Below are positions 49,301 to 61,818 of a stretch of DNA of 64,000 nt, piece after piece. The position numbers and the translations under genes were made by a program. Below the pieces are notes generated by a model that did no database searches, had not been told where the DNA came from, and saw only the letters and a program-made list of their open reading frames with translations. Position 1 is the first letter of the stretch, and every line of letters begins with the position of its first letter. This DNA comes from Sipunculus nudus (taxonomy: Eukaryota; Annelida; Sipuncula; Golfingiida; Sipunculidae), in assembly GCA_026874595.1 (NCBI GenBank), contig CM049314.1, positions 2,567,318 through 2,631,317 of the forward strand. Direction: 5' to 3'.

Positions 49301-49947
49301 TAACACACAGGGTCAGAATAACCTGGACAGAAAAGAACTAGTCACGTGACTTTATCCCGACTGAAGTACCTGTATTTATTTTAAAGGACTTACTTGAAAT
49401 TTAACTTAGATTTAAATAATGCTAAATTTGTAGTTTTTAAAGGGAGATCAACCTTTAACTTTCAAATAATAAATGCAAGATTAAAAAAAAATTAAATGAT
49501 GATGGAGTCTTACGCATCCAACAAGTTTAGGCCTAGGGTGGTTTCTCAAGCACCATGCGCATACATTTTGAACCCCGTTTCATATTGATATCGAGTAAAA
49601 ATTAACTAATTGTGCGCTCCAGCCGGACATTTCTTCAAAGAAAAAAAAATGATTAAATTTCGATAAAATTTCCCTTTTAATGTTTTATTTTTACTTGTGT
49701 ACCTGCTGTTGCCTGATCATATAGAATCTTAATCGAAAAAAACGCACGCACTGATTAAAAAAAAAGTGCCCGAGAAACGTACTTAATTATTTGTTTTTTG
49801 CCTTTTAGTTTACGTCTTATTCTATTATCTTATTGTACTGCAGGTAATAAGATAAAATGTCAAGTACATGTATTAAATCTATTGAATGTATAAAAACTTC
49901 TAATTCAAGAAATATATTTCAGGGACAACATGGTGACAAGCATATAA
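46338..49947 (+). CDS. SLC16/monocarboxylate-transporter-like protein, five exons
   Basis: Coding exons are 46338-46554, 47027-47170, 47831-48652, 49019-49115 and 49923-49947, all with GT..AG borders and consistent phases. They give 1,305 nt, 434 residues plus stop. The start ATG has a good context (AAAATGGCG). The N-terminus carries DKGWAWVVLAASF at residues 15-27, a variant of the SLC16 first-helix signature (usually DGGWGW). YYFHKRRTMAAGLA at residues 137-150 matches the conserved loop/helix-5 motif. About 12 hydrophobic helices are expected, with a short acidic loop in the middle (LDIEEETEPP...). Family members carry lactate, pyruvate, aromatic amino acids or other solutes with protons at the plasma membrane; the substrate here is not predictable. 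AATAAA follows at 50125. No defects were found. Confidence 0.9.
46561..46785. repeat. 225-bp foldback directly behind the first splice donor
   Basis: TTGATAAACAAAACTT at 46561-46576 is perfectly complementary to 46770-46785. ATTTCGTAAAT at 46638-46648 is complementary to 46687-46697. The stretches between pair imperfectly (AAACCCGGAACCCCCTT with AAGGGG..TTTGGGTT-like sequence). The apex is a (TA)n tract (about 46662-46684). The left arm starts 6 bases after the exon 1 donor (46555). It is probably a MITE/foldback insertion in intron 1; the pre-mRNA would form a long hairpin. Confidence 0.85.
49116..49121 (+). promoter_or_regulatory. splice donor that also encodes a stop
   Basis: GTAAGT follows GTTCT in exon 4. 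If spliced to the acceptor at 49921-49922 (ATATTTCAG), the protein continues for eight residues, ending in VTSI. If the intron is retained, CTG-TAA ends the protein at once with 427 residues. Confidence 0.7.
49184..49207. repeat. poly-G run
   Basis: About 16 G, one C and 7 G lie inside intron 4 of the transporter gene. Confidence 0.9.
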
Positions 49948-50124
49948 GAGCTGTAGCAGTGTTCTTCCAGACTCACGGCGAATCATACTGTCATCCAAGC
50001 AACTGGAAGAGATATCAGAAAACAATCATCTTATAACGATATCAAGCATTATTGTCTCAGAATATGTCAAATGAATCATTAATAATTTGCACATTCAGTG
50101 GTGCCGTTTCTCCTGTAAATCTTT

Positions 50125-50130
50125 AATAAA
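50125..50130 (+). terminator. polyadenylation signal of the transporter gene
   Basis: An AATAAA stands 178 bases after the stop codon in the last exon, in AT-rich sequence. It is the first canonical signal downstream. Confidence 0.6.
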
Positions 50131-50701
50131 TTCTACATTTTACACACATGCGTACACATTCACACTTATTTGTAAATCTAAGATTGCGACCCTACTTTTT
50201 AGGAACTGTAGGTAAAGACATTATTTTCAACAGTTCCTTCGGGGTTCTAAATTCACCCATGGCGGAGGTATATATGGAGAGATACGAGTAGATAAAGGCC
50301 AATAAATATGGCAGGACGACAATATGCTTATGAATGTGTTATTGGTGAGGATTTCATGTCTGTTACATCCCAGTTTATTTGTGTATATTGTTATTTGTAC
50401 AATTTATGCTTGTACTTGTTTGTTAGTAGGCATGTCATGATGATTAAAAAATCAAAACACGTTTGAGTGAATATGTCACTTTCACAATAAATATGTGTTC
50501 ATGCTAACATTTTGCCGGTGATAAAAGTATACATTTATTGTAAGGATAATTAATTTATTTTTTTTATTGCAAATATCTTACCCCTACAAATGCATGCGCA
50601 GTATGTAGATACAAAACATTTGTATATATATATTTTTGTTGCAATAATACAGTAGTAGTGTTTAACATATGGTAGCGCTTATGGGGAAATAGACCCCTCT
50701 A
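50131..50701. other. intergenic, nothing recognised
   Basis: This is AT-rich with short TA runs. No frame or repeat of note. Confidence 0.5.
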
Positions 50702-50917
50702 CAAGAAGCGGATCCAGAAGAATGGTGCGGGGTATCCGCCCCGCCCCCCCCCCCCCCCCCCCTTATTCCCCTTATCCATTGCAATCCTTTTTAATGGATT
50801 TCAGACAAAATTTGCCACCTCGACCCCCGTTTTCTAGACTTGGGGACCTTTACAAGGTTTGTCATTAGTCCTCCTGGGTTGGACCCTTCCTTTTCCTAAA
50901 ACCCGGATCCGCCCCTG
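50702..50917. mobile_element. small TIR element (MITE-like, 216 bp)
   Basis: The left end CAAGAAGCGGATCCAGA and the right end CCGGATCCGCCCCTG form imperfect inverted termini of the CAGGGGCGGATCC kind. A long C run (50742-50762) lies inside. No open frame exists, so it is non-autonomous. Target duplications could not be fixed because the left end has diverged. Confidence 0.55.
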
Positions 50918-51045
50918 CCTGCATATTTAATTATTATAACCTATTTGTTATTTGTTATTTGTTATTTGATATTCACTATTTAATGAAAGATTACACTATA
51001 TTTTATAGAAATGATGCGGCTTTATGTAATACAGTTATTGATGGT

Positions 51046-51945
51046 ATACAGCTACACACTCCCTCACACACGATCTCAAACACCCACACTCGCCTACACA
51101 CTCCCTCACACACGCACACCCGTCCACACCTAAACACTCCCTCGCACACGCACACAAACACCCACACTCACCTACACACTCCCTCACACGCACATCCGTC
51201 CACACCTAGACACTCCCTCGCACACGCACACCCATCCACACTTACACACTCCCTCACACACGTACACCCGTCCACACCCCCTCACACACGCACACCCGTC
51301 CACACCTACACACTCCCTCACACAAACACACCCACCTACAAACTCCCTTACACACGCATACAAACACACACACCTACACCCTCCCTCACACCCGCACGCA
51401 ACACCCGCCCACACCTACACACTCCCTTATACGCACACAAACACACCCACCTACACACTCACACGCATACAAACACACACACACCTACACACTCCCTCAC
51501 ACCCGCACACAAGCACCCACACACACACTTGCATATCCGCACACAAGCACACACATCTACACACTCCCTCACTTACGCACACAAACACACACACCTACAC
51601 ACTCCCTCACACACACACAGACACACCCACATACACACTCCCTCACACACGCACACAAACGGACCCACACACTCCCTCACACACGCACACAAACACACTT
51701 ACACACACTCCCTCACACACGCACAAAAAAACACACCTACACACTCCCTCACACACGCACTCAAACACACCCACGTACACACTCCCTCACACACGCACAC
51801 AAACACACACACACACACACACCTACACACTCCCTGACACGCGCACACAAACGCACCCACACACACTCCACACACGCACCGTAATACCCACACTCCCTCA
51901 CGCACACAAACACACCCACACTTACCTACACACTCACGTTTAGCT
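51046..51945. repeat. CA-rich minisatellite
   Basis: About 900 bases consist of variable tandem units built from CTACACACTCCCTCACACA and CGCACACAAACACAC(C). Extreme C/A bias on one strand gives a His/Thr/Pro/Ser-rich frame of 292 codons on the plus strand and Val/Cys/Gly-rich frames on the minus strand; none is a gene. Confidence 0.95.
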
Positions 51946-52153
51946 TTATTTGTACTTACCCAGCATAAGAAAACGTTCCTTTGTTGGGAAGATACAGGAT
52001 CCTTGAACTTTAACAGTATGTGGGACATTTTGCAATGCAATGATGACTTTTATTATGTAATTTTTCAGAATATTTTTCTACAAATTATGTATTATATGTA
52101 TATGATATCTTTGTTTTGTAATGTGGAATTGTAACAAAGTTTTCTGAATAATA

Positions 52154-52174
52154 TATATATCACATATATTATAT

Positions 52175-52246
<72 letters not shown>
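52154..52246. repeat. (TA)n microsatellite
   Basis: A long, nearly pure TA tract follows ATATATCACATATATTATATA-type sequence. Confidence 0.95.
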
Positions 52247-52250
<4 letters not shown>

Positions 52251-52359
52251 ATTTTGGTATCGTGTTTCATACCTTAATTTAAAGATCAGTCATTTCCAGT
52301 TCATTTAAACATTTGTTTTTTATTTAACTTCATGTTATTATATTAGAAAGTTTATTTCT

Positions 52360-52432
52360 TATCTTGTATTTTTATTCTTTGTTTGTCGCTCTTCAATTCA
52401 TTGGAGGCAATAAAAAATCAATCGATCAATTT
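52360..52432 (+). mobile_element. LINE 3' end fragment
   Basis: TTGTTTGTCGCTCTTCAATT leads into GGAGGCAATAAAAAATCAATCGATCAATT. This AATAAA plus ATCA-type tail parallels the tail at 32490-32523, but the upstream sequence differs, so it is another family or a 5'-truncated copy. TTTATTCTTTGTTTGTCGC repeats just after at about 52445-52465. Confidence 0.55.
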
Positions 52433-55400
52433 CTTCTCTAGTATGTTTATTCTTTGTTTGTCGCCTGCACACTCATACACATACATAGGCCTACGTACAC
52501 ACATACACTATTATGACTATATGTCAGACACCGGTGTCCCGATTTACTGGAATCATTTGTCTGCTCGGCCAGCATGATGCTTTTAGAGTTGAATTTTTTC
52601 AGTCAGTACCGAACTCCCCCTGGAATTCTGCTATACCATACCCTCCGTGTGCACGGAATATGGCAGCCACATGGTACTACATTTTGACACATTCAGTGGT
52701 AAGACACATCTGGAATACTTTAAAAAATATTCTATAATAATTCATATTAATGATATATTGGTTTTATCTCTATGTATTTTACCATACGGGTGCAAACGAT
52801 CGGTTACCTTCTCTGAAATATATAAATGTTAAAATTGATAAAATGGTTGTACTGTTCGCGGTTGCGTAGTTCATTGTAACAGTTAAGGTGCATATTAACA
52901 TCGGTATTATGAGCCATACTTAATTTCTGGACCTGAAACGTTCATGACTGCCACTTTGATTAAGTAAATTTGATGTATAAATGTAGGTGTGATAACTGTT
53001 CAAGTATAATGAAAAATTAAAGAACGGTATAATGTGCATTTAAACATAGTGCATCATATAAAAAATAACATGTTTTGAACAAAACGTTTTGGTTATCACC
53101 TGACCGCCGTGAAAAGTGCAGTAAAAAGTCATGGTTAAATATTCTATATGAACCATCATTGTTGTATATACTTTGTTTTGGAAGGACTCTGAATCAAAAT
53201 GCCAGTCAGGTTGTATTCATAAATGCATACAACTATGAACTGAAAAAAATAACCAGCCAGATTTGTTTCACAGTTGTTTTATTATAGAACCATATATAAG
53301 TGTGTGTGTGTGTGTGTCGCCCAATTTATTTTCCGCGCAGAAACGCGATCGTGGGACGGTATACATGGTTTACACTGGAGGGATTTTTACGCGATCGTGG
53401 AAAAGGGGCCTAAGGTGTCCAATTATATAAACCCAAATCACGGGCCAAATGTCATCCACTGATATGCTACTAGATATCGTATCCCAACAAAAAAAATATT
53501 GGGCCCTCTATAAGAAATGGGTGTTATATTTACATCAAATCAACATAATATTCAAGCTAGTAGCAACAACACTACCTCACCTGATAAGGACAGAAAGATG
53601 AAACAGAAAGCAAATAAAATACTTATGTTTTTATGGCGCATGTTGTATATAGAATATCTGCCAGGTCTCGAAATACCGGTCAATAGTCCATTTAAAAATA
53701 GACCATTAAAAAAAAACATCAATTAGGTCACTGAAGGGCTGTAATCGATGTGCGAGGGAAGGTAAGTCAAAAAGTGAAAAAGCCAAGGCCTCCCTTGGAA
53801 ATGATAGAAAGTTCAGAAGTAACGGTATGGCAAAAGTATGTATGTATAACATATACTAAAGACTATATACAAGGCTATGCCACTGGTACTTCCTGTGGTT
53901 ACCACACACATGAATCAAAAGTATGGTTAACTGACCGATGACTGTATGGTTCAACTCAACTTATAAGAATTACATAACATATCTATACTATAAAAGCTAC
54001 AAAGTACGATAAACCATAATACTAGCGTATAATCACTATAACATACCTTTATTGAGTGCTTTTAATTTAAAAGGATAGTAGGATGCTCTAATTTTTGAAA
54101 ATAAACTGATGAAGTGCCAGCGTTAGTTTAGAAAAAGGGCCCACGTTACATATAATGTCGATTTGCCTTTGCCCATATTATAGATTACCTTATCAAGTAT
54201 AATGGTTTTTGTGATCCGCGCGGGGACACACATGCGGATTGTCCGATTCTATATTCGCGGATCACACACGAGGATAATCAGTCCTAGGGAGCCTTCCGGC
54301 AAACGCATGCACCAATAATAGCACTAATTATTAATTTTAGTCCTTTTTAGTTAATGCAATGCATTCAAAAACATTTATAATTGGAATATAAGAGTCGAGA
54401 CGGAGAGGAATTAATACCGTATGTCGTAAGTCAGATTCACACGCGGTTGTTATCGTCTGCCAAGGCTTCTTACCCTATAAGGTTTATTCTCTTTATCTCA
54501 GGTGAGACTGAATATTTCTTCATGCTAATTTACAAGACCTGTCAATTCTTTTGCTTTTTTAAGACGGGAGCACAAATAATGAACCGCCCCCTGATAAAAT
54601 CTAACACTGCTTGACAAAAAAATCCGCATGCGTAACCTTGGGTTCCGTATGGACAATGGCAAAGCACAAGTTTACTTTTCCCGCACGGTTAAGTCACACA
54701 TACGAGAGTAGATGGATGAATGCGAGTCTATAAAACTGGCCACCATAAAGACATGCCTGCTTTATGAAGAGGATAACTATAAGAGGCTCCGCTGTATTTA
54801 GTTTTAAATAATTACAATATGTAAATATCTTTAACAGCAGGATTGTAAAGCAAACACTGTCAATAACAGAAACAAACATTGGCAGGTAATAATGGTTAAA
54901 AATAAAACTATGTAGCAAGAATATGCTTCCCTTAGCCCAATAAAGATGTAGACAAAATATTTTGTTAGAATGTAGAGGTGATAAGGTGACCTTATAGAGG
55001 GCTAGTTATACTGGAACTAAATCCCGAGAAATACAGAAGAGCCACGTTTCTTTTGCACCAACAAACTGGAGGACTGAGTGCCCTCTCCTTCCTGTTAAAC
55101 CTTCTTAGACTGAGCCTATCTGTCAGATTTTTCCTAAATTGATGCATGATAAGTGCGGAAGGTTACCGACACATAAGCAGACGAGTGACAAGGGATGGGG
55201 ACAACCTTTTTGCTTATACTCACTGCATACAAGATAATATAGGGATCCATTAATTCAGTCTTTTACAAAGATATCTATTTGCTCTATATACATACATGTC
55301 ATCTTCATTCTTGCGCAAATTTTGGAATTGACATGAAGATCGTTATTTTTAAAGTAAAACGAGTGGAGGGTGTGAAACACAGATTTAAACGCCATTATCG

Positions 55401-55862
55401 TCAAAAGATGGCGCTATATTTCCTTTGGAAAAAGGTAAAAGGTCTGCCGTGCAGCTGTTGTTATTCACTGGTTAAGGACTATAATTCAAGGAAGGTCTTA
55501 TATTTCATATTTACAAATAGCGCTTTGGCGCCGAACGTATGAATGTGACTGAGATTGGAGAACCATTGCCAAGAGCGCCACATTGATTGTAAGCAGAGAT
55601 TTTGCAGGCATGCAACAAGAAACAAACGTAAGTTGTATCGCAACGAGCTAATGCAGCTCTTCTGTTTGACTTAGGCAATTCAATAGGGCTCGGTACACAC
55701 CGCGGGTGTTGCAACAAGAGGGAATGCCGAAGGTTTGATAATTCTTAGTCATGGCATAGGAGGCCGAGCATCGCTGACTGGGCTGGATCAATAACGCAGC
55801 CCCAACACAAGAGAGGGGCTGGAAGGATCCCACAGCTAGGCTTGCTCAACACTGCCACAGCC
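52433..55862. other. non-coding stretch with a hairpin
   Basis: No gene was recognised; short frames (for example 52513-52737, 53075-53287, 53517-53726, 54381-54614, 55279-55542) lack domains. A short TG repeat lies at 53300-53317. ACGCGATCGTGG occurs twice near 53350 and 53391. A GC-rich hairpin lies at 54210-54266. Confidence 0.5.
54210..54266. repeat. 11-bp inverted repeat, GC-rich
   Basis: TGTGATCCGCG at 54210-54220 is perfectly complementary to CGCGGATCACA at 54256-54266, around a 35-base loop. The loop contains ATGCGGATTGTCCG, itself partly self-complementary. Confidence 0.8.
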
Positions 55863-56218
55863 ATGGAGGAGGGAGAAGGGCAGTCACTACATGCCCGCGA
55901 CCACCCCAGGACTCATATGGGGTTGCCCCATCCTCCCAGCCCCACCCCCGGGACCACTAACGTCAGCATTGACTGGGGTCCTACTATGTATGACCCTTAC
56001 CATGGAGTGTGTTTCTCTATACAGGGCCTGGGGCAGCAGGAGACATCAGTATCCAGCACGAGCGGTGAAGTCATTTCGGAAATCCCCCTCCAACCACAAC
56101 TGGATGGTACAAATCCCTACCACCTGGAGCCCCCCAAATGGAAATTGGACTATCTGGATTTTGCGCCGGATTCTTTTAACAGTCCTGGATACCTAGCCGG
56201 AAAATGCACCGCTTTCAG
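55863..56218 (+). CDS. probable first coding exon of an unrecognised gene
   Basis: The ATG at 55863 stands in a strong context (CAGCCATGG) and opens a frame of 118 complete codons that reaches CAG|GTAAGG, a strong splice donor at 56219, in phase 2. The composition is protein-like and unlike the AT-rich surroundings: an acidic start (MEEGEG), a Pro/Ser/Thr-rich segment (residues about 23-37), then aromatic- and acid-rich segments (WGPTMYDPYHG; KWKLDYLDFAPDSF). There is no zinc finger, homeodomain or other fold in this exon. Such a start would fit the N-terminal activation region of a developmental transcription factor, but that is a guess. No following exon could be recognised before the window ends. 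Confidence 0.6.
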
Positions 56219-59200
56219 GTAAGGCACACATGTTTCAAAACACCAAAGAATTATTCTATATTTTATGTACGCCACAAAGAGGTTATTGGGCAAAACACGC
56301 TTCCACGAAAATATGGCTGATATCCTATGCCAGAAGAAGCGTGAAACCAATAATGGGTGCTCTAAACATGTGTGGGACCTGTTAGGGTGATTTATGTTAA
56401 AGAATAATAAAAAAAATCCTTGGTGAGAGTTATCATTAGCGATGTTAGTTGATTTGCGGCCACGTTATGTAACGGGCGTTACGCTACAAACACTGTACCA
56501 TGCCGTCAGAGGGCGAACTTCAAAAATATCCCCGTCTTGCCGCAAAGCGTATTGATTAAGGAGCTGCCGGGAGTGGGGACTTCCATCACGTTCGGCAATT
56601 TATACAACTCGTTAAAACGTAATGGATACTTCGCGGTGAATGTGTCGACAGGCGGCAACACAAAAGACGTCTAATAAACAAATAGTAGGTTTGTCTAGGG
56701 AAAGCTCTGTATTTATACAAGACCAGTCAACTTGCTGCTGTTATATGCAGTAAGGATTTTTTGACTGATTTATCGGCGGACAGTGTTGCCTGTTTGTCTT
56801 ATGTCAACACTTCGCCAACATTTTGGTTACGTGTTCGAAGCGGCAAGGTCACTGTCTTCGATTTTTATAAAATCATTTGGGCGCCTGTCACGGCAGAGCT
56901 TTCTACGGTTGTCCTGCTCAGGTTTCAACATTGACTGTTTAAGGCAGCGCCAGGAGCTCGGATAAGAATTCAATGTGTTTTGATGTTTCTGAAATAGAAT
57001 CCGAAGGCCATCGAAAGTGCATTGAGTAAACATTGAAGTACATCTCATGCGTCAACCAAGTATATATTGAATAAAATTTAAGTACACCTTAAGCCAGTGT
57101 TAAAAGCAAATGCAATGGAAAAAAGATGTTCTTTCCACAGAATAACTATGGTTGTGCAAAGTCCAATATAGCTGTATAGTACGATATTCAGTTGTAGACA
57201 TCAGATAAGGCTACAGATTCACTAGGTATTTTTTATTGCGCACAGAGAAGAATCCTTAATAAATTGCAAATTCATTGTAACATTTATGGGTTTTGGTAAA
57301 CACACATACAGATAGATAATAATACATGAAACAAACGAAAATAAACGACAGACTGAATATACCCTCGAACAATTCACTTATGAATCAGACTAACCATAAA
57401 ACCATACGATTAACGGCACATACCAAGTATAATTTACCTGTTCCCCATTTGTATATTTTACTTCAATTCGGTTCATTTTTATTTCCACAAGAATATATAC
57501 ATTAAATATGAAACTTTTCATTCATATTACTGCACCATTGACAAAAAGGACCCGTACAGTATATGTCCTCTCAAAATTAACAATAAATAGAGAAGGTTAT
57601 ATATGTTGCAGACACCATGCAATAAAAAAAACTAAACGTTTAACAAAATAGAGAAAACGAAATAATTAACATATATGATTATAAAAATGAAGTTTAATGT
57701 AATTTATAAGATTTATAAGTAAAGGAAAAATATTCTTTCGTTTAAATTTTGATATTGCACAATAAGGATCAATTTCTTTAATGATATTTTTCAAATTCCA
57801 AAACCTTTAAATTGTACAATTTTACATACTGGCATATGGGAATACAATTATACAGATACAATCAGATACAATTATAGGTAACATTTCATAATATCCTTCT
57901 ACATGAATAAAGCAACACTTTTTTGTAATATTTACTAGAGTTAATTACCTTTAAAATAAAAATTACCAGTCACTAAACCGAATGGTATAATACTGCATGT
58001 GCCACTAATCGTCCAATAGTTCACCGATATATGCGGATGGACTTTTAAAAACATTCTCCGTTTAATTCTTCTCACATTTGGATACACATGCATCCCTTCT
58101 TTTAATTATAATTAAAAGAAATATGTAGATAGTGCTTAAATAATTTCTCACTCCAGCACTCAGAAATAGAAACATTAATATTTATCAATTATTGAGTTTA
58201 TTCAAATCTAACTTAGCATATGTCAATGTCTACATTGTTCTTGTCCCGCAAACTGTAACAACAAATTTTAGTCCAAACTTCAGTGTTCGTGCAAATTTGA
58301 ATCGCCATGAAAACACAACGATCTAATACCATATAAAGCCGTAGCATAGTGTATCACGGCACCCAATGAATTCTACCTCACCTTATAGATAAATACACTG
58401 ACTCCTACAGGTTTATATGAACTCCATTTTTAAATATATGTTACTTTTGTTTTGTAAAAGAAAGTTATTTCGATTACACAATTATCATTATAACTTAGTG
58501 TAAAATGTAATAGCTCTCTATAAAAACTTTTGTATAAAAACTATATATGAAAACAAATAGGAAAAAAAACATGATAATGTATTTGATTTAGCAGATTGTT
58601 AGTTGTGAAAGAAAAATACTGTTTAGGCTTAGCTTTACATTTAGACTGGGCCCTTTCACGTGTTTAATTGCGACAGTCATATCTTTGTGATCATACAAAC
58701 TGCATAGTCTGCATTTCTAACTTGAGAGATTTATTAAATAATTTTAAATAATGAATATGGCGGTTTCGTTTGGGTTTGTAAATAAAGGATTTTTCTCAGG
58801 CAATATTTTTGGGATATTGTTTTTTTTATAATTTGACCCATTATTACATTATTTTTTCCGTGAGAGGATCATCTTGTAAATGTCAACATAAAAAAAGAGA
58901 TGATGTTAAATCAGGCTTTTCTTAAATCGATCCATGCTTACCCGAACTAGTTTTCACATTTGCAGTCACGTTCTAACAGCCTATTTGTCATATATTATGC
59001 AAATACATCTTATATTATGTATGTCGTTTAGTACGTTAACAGATATATTGCAGGTTTATGGAAATAAGAGGTCCCCGGTGGCTTATTTATATAAAAAAAT
59101 GTAGAGATTACATATCTTATCTCTAATACTTTCATGCGATATTCTGTTTTTCTCATTAAAGGCCGAGATTCTCAATTATCGCAAAATACCCTGTTCAGTC

Positions 59201-59639
59201 TACTCCTGGACATGTAAATTTAACATATTATCTGAATGAGCTGGGTTATTTAACAAAAGGTTTAACCCAGTTTACCAGTGTTAACGATAACAAATGATTA
59301 ATTATCTTTAAAAGAATATAACTAATTCTTTATAATAGTTACATAAAATCAAAATATTAGTGTGGTAGTAACTAAAACATATACACAGTTGATCTAAACT
59401 AAAAACAAATATTCAACTTATGTTTTGTGCATGCAATATGAAAAAGTTTAAAGATTGATATACATCTTTGCATGCAGATTAATATTTTATATGAAAGCAC
59501 TATTGTATTTAGTTAAACTGTATTCTGACAATAGCTTTATAACCTGGGATAACTGGGACGAAGAAAAAACTTACATATACATATACATATGATTTACTCA
59601 TTCCTATTAAAATTACCAAATGGCGCTTTTGTTCTTGAG

Positions 59640-60060
59640 GAGTCCCATATCAAGTTGTCGGGGACTCAGCCAGCGATCATGAAAGATCGCTGGCTCACGT
59701 GTCATGAGAAGGCGCACATCACAACGACACTTAGTTCAGCAAATCAATAGCCACCCTGATCGACCCAAACTCGGGTCGGGCACGGGGGCAGGCAATCTAG
59801 TGACTTCAGAAAACGCTACTTGAAAGTCACAAATACTGCTACATCACAGGGATTTCATGAATAATAAATCGACCTAAGACCCCCGTCCACTTTGCTTTCT
59901 TATCACTTCTCATTGAGACTTTAGAGATCCGCGCTCAGCGGCAGGATTTGTTTGTGAGGCGCCGCGTGGGTCCCCTCTCTCTCCTACGGACTATCCCTCC
60001 CGCTATATCACACACAGAGCATATCGTTTTGATTTTTTTGTCACGTGATCCATAAAATAC
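59640..60060. promoter_or_regulatory. GC-richer island with two hairpins, candidate enhancer
   Basis: AGCCAGCGATC (59668-59678) and GATCGCTGGCT (59685-59695) form a perfect 11-bp stem with a 6-nt loop. CGACCC (59761-59766) and GGGTCG (59773-59778) form another with a 6-nt loop. Nearby are CTTATCACT (GATA-like), TTTGTTTGTGA (FOX-like) and two CACGTG/TCACGTGA E-box-type motifs. The island is flanked by AT-rich DNA. Regulatory function is inferred only. Confidence 0.35.
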
Positions 60061-60649
60061 TGATAGAAAATATGTCACCGCAACATGCATGATCCGGGTA
60101 ATATGGTATGCCTAATACTTTGGTTGGCTCTAACTGTGAAGGGCATATTATCACAGTTTTGTTTATTTTCTGTTATTAGTATATATTACCAGTTAAATAA
60201 GTATATATAAAAAATTTTTTTTATAACATAAAATAACTTATCTTCAATACCAATGTGTTTTCCTTAAAGTTAGTATAACATCATATTGATTATCCTGGAT
60301 CTTGGTATCTTTAAATTCAAACATACAAAATTAATTAATAGCATTGATTAATATTTTCTTTTATGTACCATATGTTGTATGTGAGCTCAAAGTAAAGTAT
60401 ATTTCCTCATTTTACAAACATTTTATATAAATGACAAACGCATTTGACCTTACATACTGACGATGTCACACTGGTTAATTATCACATATATCAGTCCGAT
60501 TTTCATTTTCTTGACAGCTTTAAGCTGTTTTTATTAGACAAAATGCCTTAGATTGATAACTTGATTTCAGTATATAATCATATCATTTCAATTAATTAAA
60601 AATCACACGTATGAGAATGTAGAAAAATATTTATTAATAAGTCCTTTTG

Positions 60650-60708
60650 CTACTGTTACTGCTATTGCTGCAACTACTAATACTACTATTACTACTACTA
60701 ATAATAGT
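60650..60708. repeat. degenerate (ACT)n trinucleotide repeat
   Basis: Runs of ACT/ACTATT-type triplets (CTACTACTAATACTACTATT) are present. Confidence 0.8.
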
Positions 60709-60859
60709 TTAAAAAATTATTGATATAATGAAACTTCTTTTATTTATCTAAATGAACATAAGGAAACATAAAATGAACAGATATGCTACAGACCTTTGGC
60801 ATACCCGCACACCTCACATGGTAATGGTTCATGTTTAATTTAATTTAATTATAAATATT

Positions 60860-60950
60860 AAAACCCTATGTTCAGGCAATATCTAAATCAATCATTAAAC
60901 CCTATGTTCAGTCAATATTTAAATCAATCATAAAACCCTATGTTCAATTT
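60860..60950. repeat. three tandem ~37-bp repeats
   Basis: AAACCCTATGTTCAG..CAATAT.TAAATCAATCAT occurs twice in full and a third time as a partial copy. Confidence 0.88.
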
Positions 60951-61797
60951 ATAATTTTGGAGTTCTTATCAAATATCACTTTTTTATTTATGAAATATAT
61001 AAAATTTGTTCCTGGAAAGGCGACAGACTTTACGGATAATAACAAGGAAGGCTACTATTAACCTAGCACACAAGTAAAACATGAGGCAAAACGTACCGTA
61101 CAGCATGTTAGGCGTTTAAGTGTTCTCAGTGTTTAAGTTATTTGCAGATGACCTGTGTTGTGGATTATTTATTACCTAAATATTGCATGTTTTTTTCCTA
61201 TTAGGAGACGAATGCTCTTTAACTCTTATTATTTTTCGCAACATAGTAATGGACCAATATTCACGAAGATTTGTAGAGATTTAACTACACGTACTTGTTT
61301 CTGTATAAACCAACAAGATCTCTGAAGTAGTTTTGGTGTAAGTTTCCCTCTCCTAGTTTGCTGGTAGAACATTCACTATAAAGCTAATGCAAGGAAAACT
61401 CAAAATGAATTGATAAAAATGTGTATATAGACTGATAAAATATGATAACTGTCGTTTTCCTTTGTCGAAATCATCAATACGTTAGTTTAAAAACATACAA
61501 AGCGTTTACCTTAATGATGGTCAGGAAGTTTTCACTTTTCATTTCCTCCATCGAACATATGGATTAACCTTCAGTAGGTTTTTCATCTGAAAGAAAAATG
61601 TCCTGGACGCCCAGGGTCACGTGGAGTGGACCTGTGTCAAATGTTAAAGGAAATGTAAAATGTAAAACTGAATAATTTTTTTATTAGATTTTATTAAATG
61701 TAAGTGTCAGCTCTCAGTTGTCACCAAAATGTTTGCACGATTGAGTTGGTCGGCTGTGGACAGTGGAAAGAGCCAGTTTTGATTCCCCAGCTCCAAC

Positions 61798-61818
61798 GCC
61801 CCCCCCCCCCAAAAAAAA
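61798..61818. repeat. C-run followed by A-run
   Basis: About 12 C are followed by 8 A; a replication-slippage type homopolymer. Confidence 0.85.

Noticed and set aside
50959-51837. 292-codon His/Thr/Ser/Pro-rich frame
   Set aside because: It is the translation of a CA-rich minisatellite; the opposite strand is also open, and there is no start context or exon structure.
61741-61800. Possible tRNA-like GATTCCCC stretch
   Set aside because: No acceptor-stem pairing, no A-box and no cloverleaf; I found no tRNA or rRNA gene in the window.
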